NCBI RefSeq assembly: GCF_051622035.1
Contig: NC_135367.1
Location: 12,126,501 to 12,190,500, forward strand
Direction of reading: 5' to 3'
From: Arctopsyche grandis
Taxonomy: Eukaryota > Arthropoda > Insecta > Trichoptera > Hydropsychidae
Length of the DNA stretch: 64,000 bases
The notes beneath the pieces were generated by a model. The model did not search any database. It was not told where the DNA came from and saw only the letters and a list, made by a program, of their open reading frames with translations. The translations under genes were made by a program, and so were the position numbers. Positions 1 to 12,900 of the stretch are shown here, one piece after another. Within the stretch, counting starts at the first letter, position 1; each line of letters begins with the position of its first letter.

Positions 1-570
1 CATGTAATTCATAAGGCATCTGACGTTTGACAGCTGTCAAATAGACAAGTGTACCAACTTAATAATCTTTTTCACCACCGGCATGTTTGACTCAAATCCA
101 ATTGATATTTATGTTAAAAATTATAAATCTGCTCTATTACGTGTCTATAATCCAATTATATAAGTCTGAATTTAATAAAGTTTAGAATGGATATATATAA
201 TTAAATTAAGGTGACCATTTTTTCCAAATTCAAAACCATTTTTTTCCAAAATATATTTCTAAATACTTAAATTATTTAAAACGAAGATTAAAGAATCATG
301 GACGTACATTTATGAAAAAATAAATTCATTTTATTGAATGCTCTTATAAAATTCTACACAAGACTAGTTAAAATTGGGTTTTACACAAAACTGGTTAAAA
401 AGAAGTAATTAGCATTAACATTAACATTTTAAGGTTTCCTCATTCAATTTCATTTTATCACTGGACTATATATTATTTATTAAAGTAAAAAATCAAAGTA
501 AGAAACTACATTTGATTAATTTGTCAATATTTTTGTAGAATACATCATTTTCGCGGTTCGGTGATTACTA

Positions 571-698
571 AAGAGCGGACCCAGAGCGCGCTGTTCATTG
601 TTCACATGTTGTAAATGCATTGTTAAAGGTTTGCCGAACCTTTTTAACAAAGCATTTACAATAATGGAACAATAGACGGCGCGCTTCCGGTCCTACTA
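571..698. mobile_element. Short MITE-like hairpin with 10-bp direct repeats
   Basis: The 128-bp core folds back on itself: GCGCGCTGTTCATTGTTC near 585-602 pairs with the segment ending GGCGCGC near 684. It is bounded by the exact direct repeat GTGATTACTA at 561-570 and 699-708, as expected for a target-site duplication. A 9-10 bp duplication fits Mutator-like or related elements, but the outermost bases are imperfectly inverted, so the family is not assigned. Confidence 0.6.
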
Positions 699-702
699 GT
701 GA

Positions 703-935
703 TTACTAGTCAAATGTGGACCGGTCACAGGACAACCGGTCGTTCTAGATCGGTCACACGTGATCACCCGTCACACTAAAACTGGTCACAAGAAAACTAA
801 TTTTAAGATGTGACCAGTTTTCTCGTGACCAGTTTTAGGGTGTAACCAGTTTTGGTGTGACGGGTGATCACGTGTGACCGATCTAGAGCAACCGGTTGTC
901 CTGTGACTGGTTCAAATATGACTAGTAGTCCGTTT
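703..935. repeat. Long palindrome with GGTCAC-rich arms
   Basis: Two arms of about 100 bp pair across a centre near 805. Both carry GATCGGTCACACGTGATCAC or its complement and the sequence ACAGGACAACCGGT. Inside the arms the motif AAAACTGGTCAC is repeated in tandem. This is probably a foldback element inserted beside the MITE at 571-698. No coding capacity. Confidence 0.65.
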
Positions 936-1698
936 ACCCATTTTCGCCGAAGAATTTGTATATTTATCCATCTATTAGATAAGATAATCCTATTACATAA
1001 AAGAGTGTACTGGTTTTATCTCACGATTTACCAGGACAGATACCCAAAAAACCAGTACTGTCCTGGTAAAATCAGTACGAATGGTCACCATAAATTAAAT
1101 GCATGTTTTCAAATAATAATAAAATAGAAACGTTTAGTTAAAAAACAGATACGTCATTTCAACTTTTTCCAGGGAAGGGGGGAAATTTGTGGTTTGTTCT
1201 GTATGAAACCTTTTTTTTGGAAGAAGCTTCTGATCGACATTCTGTAGTTATAGTTTTGGCTGGTCTAAACTTTCAGTAACGAATGATCGATTTAATTAAA
1301 ATTCATATTATTTCATCAAATGATATGCATTTTCCTGCCGAATCTATGGCAATGGCGATGGGGGAAATGTCTTTTGAAATGATGTACCTGATTTTATATT
1401 TTTAATAGACGGTATTTTTGTAGTACATATTATGCACGATAAATACATATCATTTATAAGCATGAATTATGCTTTAGAATGCCACTTTTTTTTTATGCAC
1501 ATTAGCATATTGGCTCTGGAACATAAAATGCATTTATGCAAGATTTCTGTGTATAATTTTTGCTTATTATTTTAATTTGGATGTGCCATTGGTGAAATTA
1601 TTCCTTTTGTATTTAATATTTATGTGACGATATTACTTAATCAATACTTTACCTAATTTGTCTCAACATTTTCCTTCTTACTCATTGATGTATAATAC

Positions 1699-1905
1699 AC
1701 TAGATGGGCCCAGACGTGTTATTTTGGTCGGAGATCTTGTCTTCACTAACTGAGGGGTGCGGGGGGTTTAACTACCGGGGAAGTTGGGTTTTTTTCCCTA
1801 CGACGCAGCGGTACCTACCTACCTACTAAGAGAAACTGTGCATGCGCCATGTATTTTGCATGCGCCAAAAGGGAGACAAGTATAACACGTGAGGGCGGAT
1901 CTAGT
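1699..1905. mobile_element. MITE-like element with about 24-bp terminal inverted repeats
   Basis: ACTAGATGGGCCCAGACGTG at about 1699-1718 is inverted at about 1885-1905, where it reads CACGTGAGGGCGGATCTAGT. The interior is more GC-rich than the flanks and has no open frame. No clean target-site duplication could be defined, so the boundaries are approximate and the superfamily is open. Confidence 0.45.
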
Positions 1906-2089
1906 ATATTCTAGATCTATGTTCTTACTAATATTTTTTGATTTTTATACTTCTAATGTTCATGAGAACATGTTATCACGGCGAATTTTCACCAAACGAA
2001 CAGCTTTTTTTTTATCATGGCATAGAATAAGAAACAAAGCAAATCTACACTGAAATCACAACTTACAATTACTTATTCGATTATTTCAG

Positions 2090-2293
2090 GCGATGTACAA
2101 ACGCATTGTTGAAGCGCAAGCAGGATCCAAGAGAAACGTAGACCCGGAAGTGACGCTGCAATTCCTGAAGTCGGCTATCTATTATTTTCTGACCGATAAG
2201 GAGAACCATCAAGGCCACCTGAACGCCATTGAAAGCATATTAGGATTTTCAGAATCTGAAAAACAAAACATTCAACGAGCTAGGGCAAATTAA
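2090..2293 (+). CDS. GRIP-domain golgin, 3'-terminal exon (partial gene)
   Basis: This is the last coding exon of a trans-Golgi coiled-coil tether. It opens after a strong acceptor (TTATTTCAG at 2081-2089) and runs 67 codons to TAA. The peptide reads [10 protein letters not shown] at its start, then [16 protein letters not shown] and [10 protein letters not shown], which is the GRIP domain pattern (hydrophobic FLK helix, then a second helix ending FSxxEK). GRIP domains bind Arl1-GTP and place golgins on the trans-Golgi network. The usual Tyr of the YLK motif is Phe here. Among GRIP proteins it looks most like the GCC88 type, but I cannot exclude another golgin. The coiled-coil exons lie outside the window. 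The 3' UTR is AT-rich with an AATAAA at 3117-3122. Confidence 0.78.
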   Translation, partial: AMYKRIVEAQAGSKRNVDPEVTLQFLKSAIYYFLTDKENHQGHLNAIESILGFSESEKQNIQRARAN

Positions 2294-3140
2294 ATTTATA
2301 CTAATTAGATAAATTATAAAATTAATCCTTCCATCTGTTGTAATAATGAGGCCTCGAAAACATGTGTAGTCTAATTATATTATATTAATACTAAAACAAT
2401 CAAATTAATTGTTTGCAATTTGTATATATAATTTTTTAACAAAATGTATCTTACTTAGATAAAGAATCATGATAGTGTAGTCTGTGATCTCAATAATTCA
2501 AAGCACTTTTTAAAGCAAATTTAATAATTGTTAAATATAGCAATTTTTTCTCAATTTATAAATACATTTGATGTTTTAAGAATTGTCTAAATATTAAATA
2601 CAGGTTGTTTACGCATTTTACGATTTCGTTAAGATTTTTAAATTATGCAATTTCAGCACTTATGAATGAAAGATTTGAAATCACTTAGAAAATTTTTAAC
2701 AATCGAAAAACACGTATTTAAAGACTAGGGAAACCAAATATGTAATTAAAAAGTAATGCTTTCCAACCGAGTTTAAATATTTTTCGATGCTTTTGATCAC
2801 GTATAAAAAGGTGCTCCGGATAAGCGTAATTACCAATATGTATACACATTAGCCTTCACATAAGTTTTATTTTATAATGAAGATTTACAGCAACGAAGTA
2901 CATAGACTTTTCGGTTGCATCATCTGAAGACTAGTTTGAGAAGTGTAACTTTGTATTTATTTATAATTGTGTGATTGTATACTACCATGTTTAAATCGGC
3001 GTCCAGATGCAAACGCATCTCAACGCCATTATTTTCGATAATTTAAACATGGATTAAGATTTATCGTCTCGTTACATTGTCTTATTTATTTTATGCAAGA
3101 TTGTATATTTAGAGTAAATAAAAAATAATAATACTGAATG
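2294..3140 (+). other. Probable 3' UTR of the golgin gene
   Basis: AT-rich, without open frames. The AATAAA at 3117-3122 is the best poly(A) signal. The RpL11 gene converges from the other side, with its own signal (TTTATT on this strand) near 3183-3188, so the two 3' ends lie within about 60 bp. Confidence 0.5.
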
Positions 3141-3215
3141 AGCTTTTGATTTAAAAAATACCAAAGTTAAGGTTTTTATGGTTTTATTTTATACAATAAA
3201 ATAGGTCTAGGAATT

Positions 3216-4780
<1,565 letters not shown>

Positions 4781-4806
4781 GGCTGCCCGCTAAGAGAGAG
4801 GTTAGA
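4781..4806 (-). promoter_or_regulatory. RpL11 5' leader with TOP-like pyrimidine tract
   Basis: Read on the minus strand, CCTCTCTCTT lies about 12 bases before the ATG. Oligopyrimidine starts of this kind mark translationally regulated ribosomal protein mRNAs. The exact transcription start is inferred. Confidence 0.5.
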
Positions 4807-5041
4807 TCTGAGCGCCGACGCCGAACACACGTCGAAACCACTACCAACTGCTAATCTAATACAACATGCGACTGATAATTCGACCATTGCTAACTTGGGA
4901 GTGCGATTGTGATGTGCCAATATACGGACCGGACCGCTAACGATTCGTTTTCACTTGTTAAATTGATAAATTAAAATCAATATGAATAAGCCAAAATATG
5001 CTCCGCAACATTAGTACTTATTTTTTTTAATTCAAAAGACC

Positions 5042-5397
5042 CGATGCGGTGCAAACGATCGAAAAGCGCCAGACAGACTGAACCACAGATTAACAACACG
5101 TGTACCTTATACGTGCGCACTGCTCGCACTTACACTAAGCGAAATCTACCCGAAGTCCCGACATACCTACCCTGTATACGTTCTATGCTTCTGATACTTT
5201 AGTTCCGAATTTTTCCTTATTAAATTATTAAAAACTCGCCAGAAAGATCCAACTCAATTTTAATAATTGCATCTGTGCACATCGAAAGGTTACTCGTCAT
5301 CTGATGTGCAATTTTTCATTCCTGAAGTCGAGAATTGCGTTTAAAGCAGCCATCCAGTTAATCTGTCTGGCGCTTTTCGATCGTTTGCACCAAACCC
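5042..5397. mobile_element. MITE with about 30-bp inverted repeats and a 9-bp target duplication
   Basis: GGTGCAAACGATCGAAAAGC at 5048-5067 is repeated inverted at the right end (about 5363-5391), and the match extends through GCGCCAGACAGA. The 356-bp element is flanked by the exact repeat CAAAAGACC at 5033-5041 and 5398-5406. An 8-9 bp duplication fits the P, hAT or Merlin superfamilies. It sits in the divergent spacer between RpL11 and DRC1. No coding sequence. Confidence 0.7.
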
Positions 5398-5406
5398 CAA
5401 AAGACC

Positions 5407-6600
5407 AACTACTACTTAGGCTCAAGATTGTAATGCTTCTCCTGCACAGTGGAATAATATTTATGAACACTACGCAAGATACATATTTGGTGAAAATATT
5501 CATTGTTAACGCGTTTTCGGCTATATATCGGAAAAATAAAAAATAAATAAAAGTTCTGAACAATTTCATCACAAAAATTATATTTTTACATTATTAAATA
5601 GATAAAATAATTTGGGACTCCAAAGTCAATTGCCTATTATTTATCTGATTTAATTGTTGAAACGGTTCCTCAGAAAATAGGCTACTACCCTCAATTTGTC
5701 ACCACTGTGACACTATTCAATTTACAATATCAAATTTATATGTACGAGTTTGACCGTAGATTTGGGACACCTGTAGTAAAATTAAATTAAAAAATAATAA
5801 TAATATTATCAGAGATATTATGGTATATGGCAGAGCCATGCAACCTCTTGATATTCACGAAACACGTTGTTTACGACTCGTAGAGTTTGTCAGCTACGTA
5901 CATACATGATACATATGTACTTTATCGGCAGTCGCTAACTAGTCCGTACATACATAGGTGACAAAACGTTAACTAACATCGGTTTTCTCCCTCACACGCA
6001 TTAGATCAGTGGCGCCTACGGTACAAAAAAGGTCGCGGCACTGAGGTTGCGATGCTATGGTCTATGGTAGTTAATTTTTTTGATTTAAAAGCTAATGAGA
6101 ACCTACTCTTGTTCAATACTAATCGATAGTTGTATGTAGTTTATTAACAGTATAAATAGGCCAATTTAAAAATTTGAGTAGGTGTACATATTTTCTTTAA
6201 GCAACTAAAACAATTAAACTTTCGCATTTTACGTTGTCAATAATTACCTACATATTACTTAGATACGTTTATAGAAAAAAATATATAAACTATGTATATT
6301 GATAGAACAAAAGAATAATTGTTTAAATAATACAAATTTCGTCCATAAGATTATATTTCCCAATTGATTCATTGAAAGGGTTTGTTGTACCCTTGTGACA
6401 AACAAAATAAACACCCCATAGTAATTATTGATTAGGTATACATATATCGTTTTTATATATTTCTACATCAAAAATTATTGATTCCACTCATTGTTTCGTA
6501 TTCTCTTTAGTATTTTAGTCAAACAAATTTGTCGTATTGATCACAAACAATACATGGAAACCGTTGCTATCAACTCGTTGTATTTACACTAATTCCGAGG
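5407..6600. other. Spacer between RpL11 and DRC1
   Basis: AT-rich spacer with no gene seen. A GC-richer patch at about 5990-6070 and the segment near 5820-5880 share a weak inverted similarity (GCAACCTC versus GAGGTTGC), too short to call an element. The DRC1 promoter should lie near 6500-6600; no TATA box stands out. Confidence 0.4.
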
Positions 6601-6615
6601 ATAAAATCATTGACA

Positions 6616-9600
6616 ATGGAAGACTCTAGCGACAGTGACAAAAAAAGTGCAGAAATAACAGAAAATGGAAAAAAACCTCAAATCACCTCAACAGATCCAT
6701 CGGAGAGAAAAGCGGCAAGAGCTTTGAGAATCATCAAAAGACAAGAAGCTTTGAAAAGACAGGAAATTATCGCCGAAGACAATGGATTGGAGGGCGAAGA
6801 ATCAATCAGCGCTGTGGAGAAGCAAGCTGCGGAATGTGCAGCACTACTTGAACATCTATTGGCCGATGGTGAAGAAAGAGTCACAAATATACGAGTAGCG
6901 AGCGATGCTCGAGAGGTAAACCGAAGATTTACAGAAGCAAAAAAAAGACAAGGTTTTTAATTTTTTTTTATAGACAAACAAACTATTAGGATTGTGTAAT
7001 ACTTATAGTTTGATATTTCAACAGAATTGCTTGGTAAACTAGAAGCTGAAGCAAATTTGGCACAAGAAAAATTTGAAGAAATAAGTTCACAATGGAGTAT
7101 AATAATCGATATGAACGATCCACTAGATATAGAGGAAGAAATAAATTTACAAAAGCAACGCTGCTACGACTTGATCGTGCAAAAAAATGATATTATATCC
7201 GAGCTGAAGAAAGAACTGAAAAAAGCTGATGAAACATTCTATAAGGACCTCAAAAAACAAGTCAATATTTTAGCAATAATAAGTATTTTGAATTATTTAA
7301 ATCAAGTTTTGCATTTTAATTTAATCTTTTCAGTTGAATGACATTAAACTATTGGGAGAGAGAATAGACTCTCAAGTAGTTTTAATGAAAAACGCCTATC
7401 AATCTCAACTAGCTCTCATCGAGCAATCTATAGAAATTGAACAAGCTACAACGATAAAGAATAACGAAGAACGGTGGACGGCTTTGTATGATCAGAGAGA
7501 CCAAGCAGAATCTGAAAATACCAACGTTAAAGTGGCTCAGGTTTGTAGATTTTCATTAAAAAATCATCAGTTTGCAGTTACAATTTGAATTTTATTAAAA
7601 GGTTTCAGAATTCTCAAACAAAATGGATGCATTGAATGAGGAACACCGAGAAAAATACAGACTGGCGAAAATTAAACTTGAGACTGAAATACAAGCTTTA
7701 CAAAATGAATTTCAAGAATTGAAGAGAAATTGTTTGATTAATACTGAAAAAATGGATTACAATTATCAGGTACACAAGTGAAGCTAATAAAAAGCTTGGG
7801 ATAGTTTGTTTGGGATTACTGTTTTCTGGATTGTCATTTAATGTTTTTTTATAAATTTAGATTTTAAAACGTCGAGAAGAAGAAAATTTATTAATACGAA
7901 CGCAGCAAAAGAGAAGACTGAATAAAATGCAAGATTTGATTGGCGAATTAAAGACCAAAATAATTATGACAAATAAACGTGGAGCCATCGACGATGCAAA
8001 AGCGAACAAAGAAATTCAACGTTTACAAAATTCGCTATTAGAACTACAAACTAAATTTAATCATTTTGCTAACGTTATAATTTATTTCATTTAAAAACGT
8101 GAATATTGTAATAAAAAAAATATAAATATATTTACAATTCTATTTTTCTATTAAAGGTTAACGATAAAAAATATCAACAAGTATGGAAAATGAACCACGA
8201 CAAAGCCACAAAGCTGATAAAAAACATCAACGACACTGACAAATTAATTCATGAACAAATCCTTGATTTAGATTGGACTCCACCAAAAATGGATTTATTG
8301 AAACAAACAGATTTGGTGTCGTATAAAAATGCCAATATTACAGTTACTGGTATTTGAACTTTTAATTTATAGTAAATAAATTTTATGTTAATACATAAAA
8401 TTTGTTTACATATACATATTACATATGTATTTACAAACTTGTAAATCGGTGCGCTCTGTTCTACAAACTCGCAATATCTCGAGACTCGTTTATTCAACTT
8501 TTCGACTGCTTAAACAGGAGTTTGTATATTACATACAAGAATGCTTTTTGTATACATGTATGTAATATCTTAATATACAAGACATATTGTGATCAATCAT
8601 AGATTTTTAAGCTATTAACACACCTTTGAAATATTTAAAAAAACGTTTAAAAATCAATTCTTGCTATTTTTTTTAATAGTTAATGTATCTCGTAAAATAA
8701 GTATTTCACTATGTAAAACATTTTCGTATATGTTTTGTATATATACATACTCGACGACAAAATACACCGAAAAAGTTGGGAAAACGAGTCTTGTAAATAT
8801 GTACATACATACATACGTTAATCTAAAATTTCAAATATTTGATTCAGACAGTTGCAACAAAATGGATAATAATTCATCTAGAGTTGAATTAGATGTGTAT
8901 CATATTCGTAATAGGAAATTGGTAAACTAATAAACTGTTAACTATTATATTGTAGTAACTGAATTATTTATAAAATTATATTTCCAAATTGTAGGTCCAA
9001 CGTCTTCTATATTCAATAGCTGACAGTTCTGGTTTCTTAATCGAAGAGAGACTCTGGCCACTCCTTGAAAAGTATGAAACGGTACCGACTACTCTTTGCA
9101 AGTTGGATAATATATTCAATGTAAGTTCAGTATATGTGAATTATATTGAAAAAATGTCGATTGATTCAAAGTTATCTAAAAATTTTGAACATTAATTTTT
9201 ATCTCTTATAGGCTTTAGATGTTACAGATGAGGCAGATATGAAAATATTATTTCAGTATTTCGTACAGTATGCATATTGCCACCGATGTAAATTCGAAGA
9301 AAACGAAGCCATTGGAACTGAATGTAGGTATTTTTATGTAGTATCTAAATTATATTTTTCAATGTTTATGATTTGAAAATATGTTTATAATGCGTAAATT
9401 TGCAGATGACGTATCATCGACAAGTATTAAGTGTAAATGCGGACACCCATTGGATATTATACCGGGTGATGCTCTTTCTGGAATTCGAGATTTTGTAGCC
9501 AGCATGAAAATCAGAAACAAATCAAGTCAAATGTAAATTGTTATGTATTCAAAGGTAAATTGTTGGTTTTTTGTAATCGAATAAAAATTTAAAAGATTTT

Positions 9601-9993
9601 ACCTTTCTTCGTAGAAGTCCGACAAGTTTGAATACTGTATTGATATCCCGCAGTCTGACAGAAAAAGATGTGTCATTGTATTGGGAAAAATATACCAATG
9701 TCTTTTCTTCACAAAAAGAAAAACTGTGGGATAATATAATAATAGGACTAAATAAATATTTGCCCATACTACAAGGTAATTGAATTTTTAAATTAGTGTC
9801 TAATTCTGTCATTACTTACAATACATTTTTATAATAACTTAAAGATCGACACAAACTTCACAAGGAAGTGTTACATTTGAGGAAACAAAACACAGAATTG
9901 AAGAATCTCCTGAGAGGACACGATACTAACAACGAAACATTTAAACAAAAATATCTCACACCTTTACAAACGGAATTCAAAATCGCACATTGA
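6616..9993 (+). CDS. DRC1: Dynein regulatory complex subunit 1 (DRC1/CCDC164)
   Basis: Coiled-coil subunit of the nexin-dynein regulatory complex, which links doublet microtubules in motile cilia and sperm flagella. Twelve exons: 6616-6952, 7025-7260, 7334-7540, 7602-7769, 7861-8073, 8157-8349, 8848-8921, 8995-9120, 9212-9323, 9406-9532, 9615-9775, 9845-9993. Phases agree and the joined frame is 700 codons plus stop, near the human length. Family marks are FYKDLKKQLNDI, YNYQILKRREEENLLIRTQQ, KKYQQVWKMNHDKA and IHEQILDLDWTPP, which cover the NYD-SP28 and associated domains, and a coiled-coil C-terminus. The start is the first ATG (6616). Odd feature: residues about 541-569 contain CHRC and, 20 residues later, CKCGH, a possible metal site that I do not recall from vertebrate DRC1. 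The exon 5 donor (AAC|gttata) and the exon 4 acceptor are weak. Confidence 0.92.
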
Positions 9994-12900
9994 CTTACAT
10001 ACTAAAGGAATAATGGAAATTTATCTGGTTTGAAAATTATTATAATAAAATGAAAGCGTAATAAAAGTTTATAGCCAACGTGTGGCACATTTATTTTTTC
10101 CACTACATGGCAACTCTATAAGAATCATGTTTGTTAATGTATATCTGATAAGTTATTTTTATTATAAATAACTATATATACATACTCTGGCTCTAACGAT
10201 ATCAACCCAATTATTCGCCATCTATTATAATGCGTACATAAAGGGCAATGCTATTAGAGACGAAATATGTATATATGTCTATAAAGTGGTCAGATTTTAT
10301 AGGATTTTTGTAAAATTAAATAACTCTCCATCACATATTTTTTCCATACTTTTACATGTAGAAGTGAAACAAGTAAAAGTGAAAAATAAATATATATAAA
10401 TTTTTTTGTTAATTTTTTTTTCTAGCGGTAAATAGTTCTCACCGAGAGGAAAAAAATACTATTGCAGACAACGTAAAATTAAATCACAAAGCAACAAGCT
10501 TAAAATTAAATCACTAAAGATACATATATTTAAATGATATTTGTATATAAGACACACGCACACACATGCGCACACACACACGCCCGCACACATTTGATAT
10601 TTGGATATAAACAAAAATCACAATAGTAAAGAATTTCTACACATTGTCTATGTATAATATATATTCATATTATATAATATATATAGGGAGAGTATAAAGT
10701 GATTCGTTATTAGTACATGTATTGTATTATGGTGAATCTATGCCGTATGGAAAAGTTATGGTATTAGGTTGATTCGTCACCTTCCTTGCATAAATTTTCC
10801 AATAAATAAGGAAATAAACTTCATGCGTGGTAACTATGTATTTACACAACTGTAAGTAAAGGCTATGCCAGAAAAATATAATCAGATCTTCATAGTTATT
10901 ATTAATGACCACTTTATCATTTTAAAACATTATTTTCACATAATAGGAACCAAATTAATATCTTAAAAATAAATAATAACTACATTCGATAATACAAATC
11001 AGTGTCTTATATATAAAGAAATAAAATAGCTGAAATTCAAAATTTTCAAAAGCTTTATAACATAATCATAAAATAGGAAAAAAAAAGTTAGCAATAACTT
11101 TTGTCTGTTTTAAATAGATGCCATAACATTTAATCATACTATGCGTGTGAGTGTACACGTGTACGTGAATTTATTATACACATATATTTGGCCGATTGTT
11201 TGATTCGTAAATTACGTATGTATTACCTTTTTAAAATATAATAATATGAAATTAATCTTTTGGCAAGATTTAAATTTATTTCTATAATAAAAAATGAATT
11301 GCGACATTCGTGTTATTTTCACACGAGTAAAATAATAATTAAATAAAAAAATAAAAATAATATACTTCTACAATAATTTACGAATTAAACGAACGACACT
11401 AAAATTAGTACATACAAGCTTGTTAATTTTTTTTTAATACAAGTCTATATAATATAAATAATAATAATGGTATAAGTAATTTGAAGTCAAATTTTGATAC
11501 TTTTGAGGTAGTCAGAATTCGAAATTAGAACCAATAGTTTAGAAAATAAAAATATTCAAGAAAAATTTCCAAATACTGTAAAAATAATTTTTATCAACAA
11601 TAAAATATTTTCTGTATCTTATAGCATAATAAAAATAATAAAATATTTACATTTTATTAGTATAAACGGCGCAAAACAACTATAAGACGTTAAAAATAAA
11701 CAAAGGTCAATGAATTTAGTGAAAGAAAACTAAAAAATTATAAAAAGGAATCCTATTGCTACCATTGTATGGTTTATTTCTTTTAATGTATATATAAATA
11801 TATATATTAGTATTAAGTTATAAATAAATTCTAGATTACAGGTTTTCTTTTCAATAATTTGTTTTATTAATTATTTTACTCACTCAATAAAAATGGACTA
11901 GTGAAAACAATTTTATTTTAGGAAACAAAAAATATGGCATTTATAAATGTTTACGACACATTTGTGTTAAAAAAAAAAAAATGGGGACTCTAATCCCAGA
12001 TATGTCTGTTTCACTATAAAACGTAAACTATCATTCAATAAGCAAATGTATAATACAAAGTGATAAACAAAAAGATTGGTTTTTGCAATAATAGTAACTA
12101 AAAATCATTTTCCTTTTTTTATACATATAAAAAATAAACCGAATGTGATATCATGATGATTATACATATTTTTTTTTGTCTTATTTATTGTACAAATTGA
12201 TGACAATATATACACCACACAGTGGCATTCTCTTACACTGGCAGTTTTCAACAAATATCAAATATTAACCAGTTTTGTATAACTATCAAAATATTTCTTA
12301 AATAATTGGATAAAAACTATTCATTGAACTGAAATTTTGTATCATAAAGTAGACGCTAACATTGATTTTTTCTCTCTAATTATACATTTAGAATAATATT
12401 CAAACTGAAAGATCTACTGTCGACGAATAAAAATGTCTGAAAACATCCTACCTCAGAAGTTATCTTGATTCGCTGAATACATATGTACATACATACTTTG
12501 AATGTAATATTATTATTATCAAACTACTATGAAAATAAGCTAATGTCTGGTAGAAAATATTGGACAGTCTCACCCGTCGAATTGTGATCTTGAAGTGTGA
12601 ATATTATTGTATCAACATATTTCTTAATATATGTTAAAAAAATATCTACTTTTATAGTAAAACTCAATTTTACAAAAACGACAACTCAGTGTCTTTTTAT
12701 TTAAATTTATTTTGATTGCTACGCTTGGGTGCATTGATGAATTTTTATTATTCACTGGCACAATTTCGTATTATTATTAAAAATTATCATTGTATAAAAA
12801 GTTTAGAAGACTACATGAATATCACACTATATTTTAGCAGAGGCTTACTAAAGCCTATATTTTTTTTAATAAAAAGCACAAATAAAAATCATAGCAAAAT

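Larger units (their letters stand above)
190..1095 (+). repeat. Dispersed repeat, copy 1, interrupted by nested insertions
   Basis: Segments 215-545 and about 955-1095 match, in order and orientation, the two flanks of a second copy at 35310-35930. Shared landmarks include TCATGGAC, CACTGGAC, TATTTTTGTAGAA and GTGTACTGGTTTTATCTCAC. Positions 546-950 are absent from the other copy and consist of a small MITE and a palindrome, so they are younger insertions. The class of the host repeat is unknown; no coding sequence or clear termini were seen. Confidence 0.6.
1..2089. other. Non-coding stretch packed with repeats, upstream of or intronic to the golgin exon
   Basis: I find no convincing coding exon here on either strand. 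Because the exon at 2090 opens with a splice acceptor, this stretch is probably the last intron of that gene, whose earlier exons lie before the window. It holds a dispersed repeat interrupted by further insertions (190-1095), a palindromic block (703-935) and a MITE-like inverted repeat (1699-1905). The rest is AT-rich sequence without recognisable structure. Confidence 0.55.

Noticed and set aside
5819-6068. Possible element with GCAACCTC / GAGGTTGC ends
   Set aside because: The inverted match is only about 8-14 bases with gaps and no target duplication.
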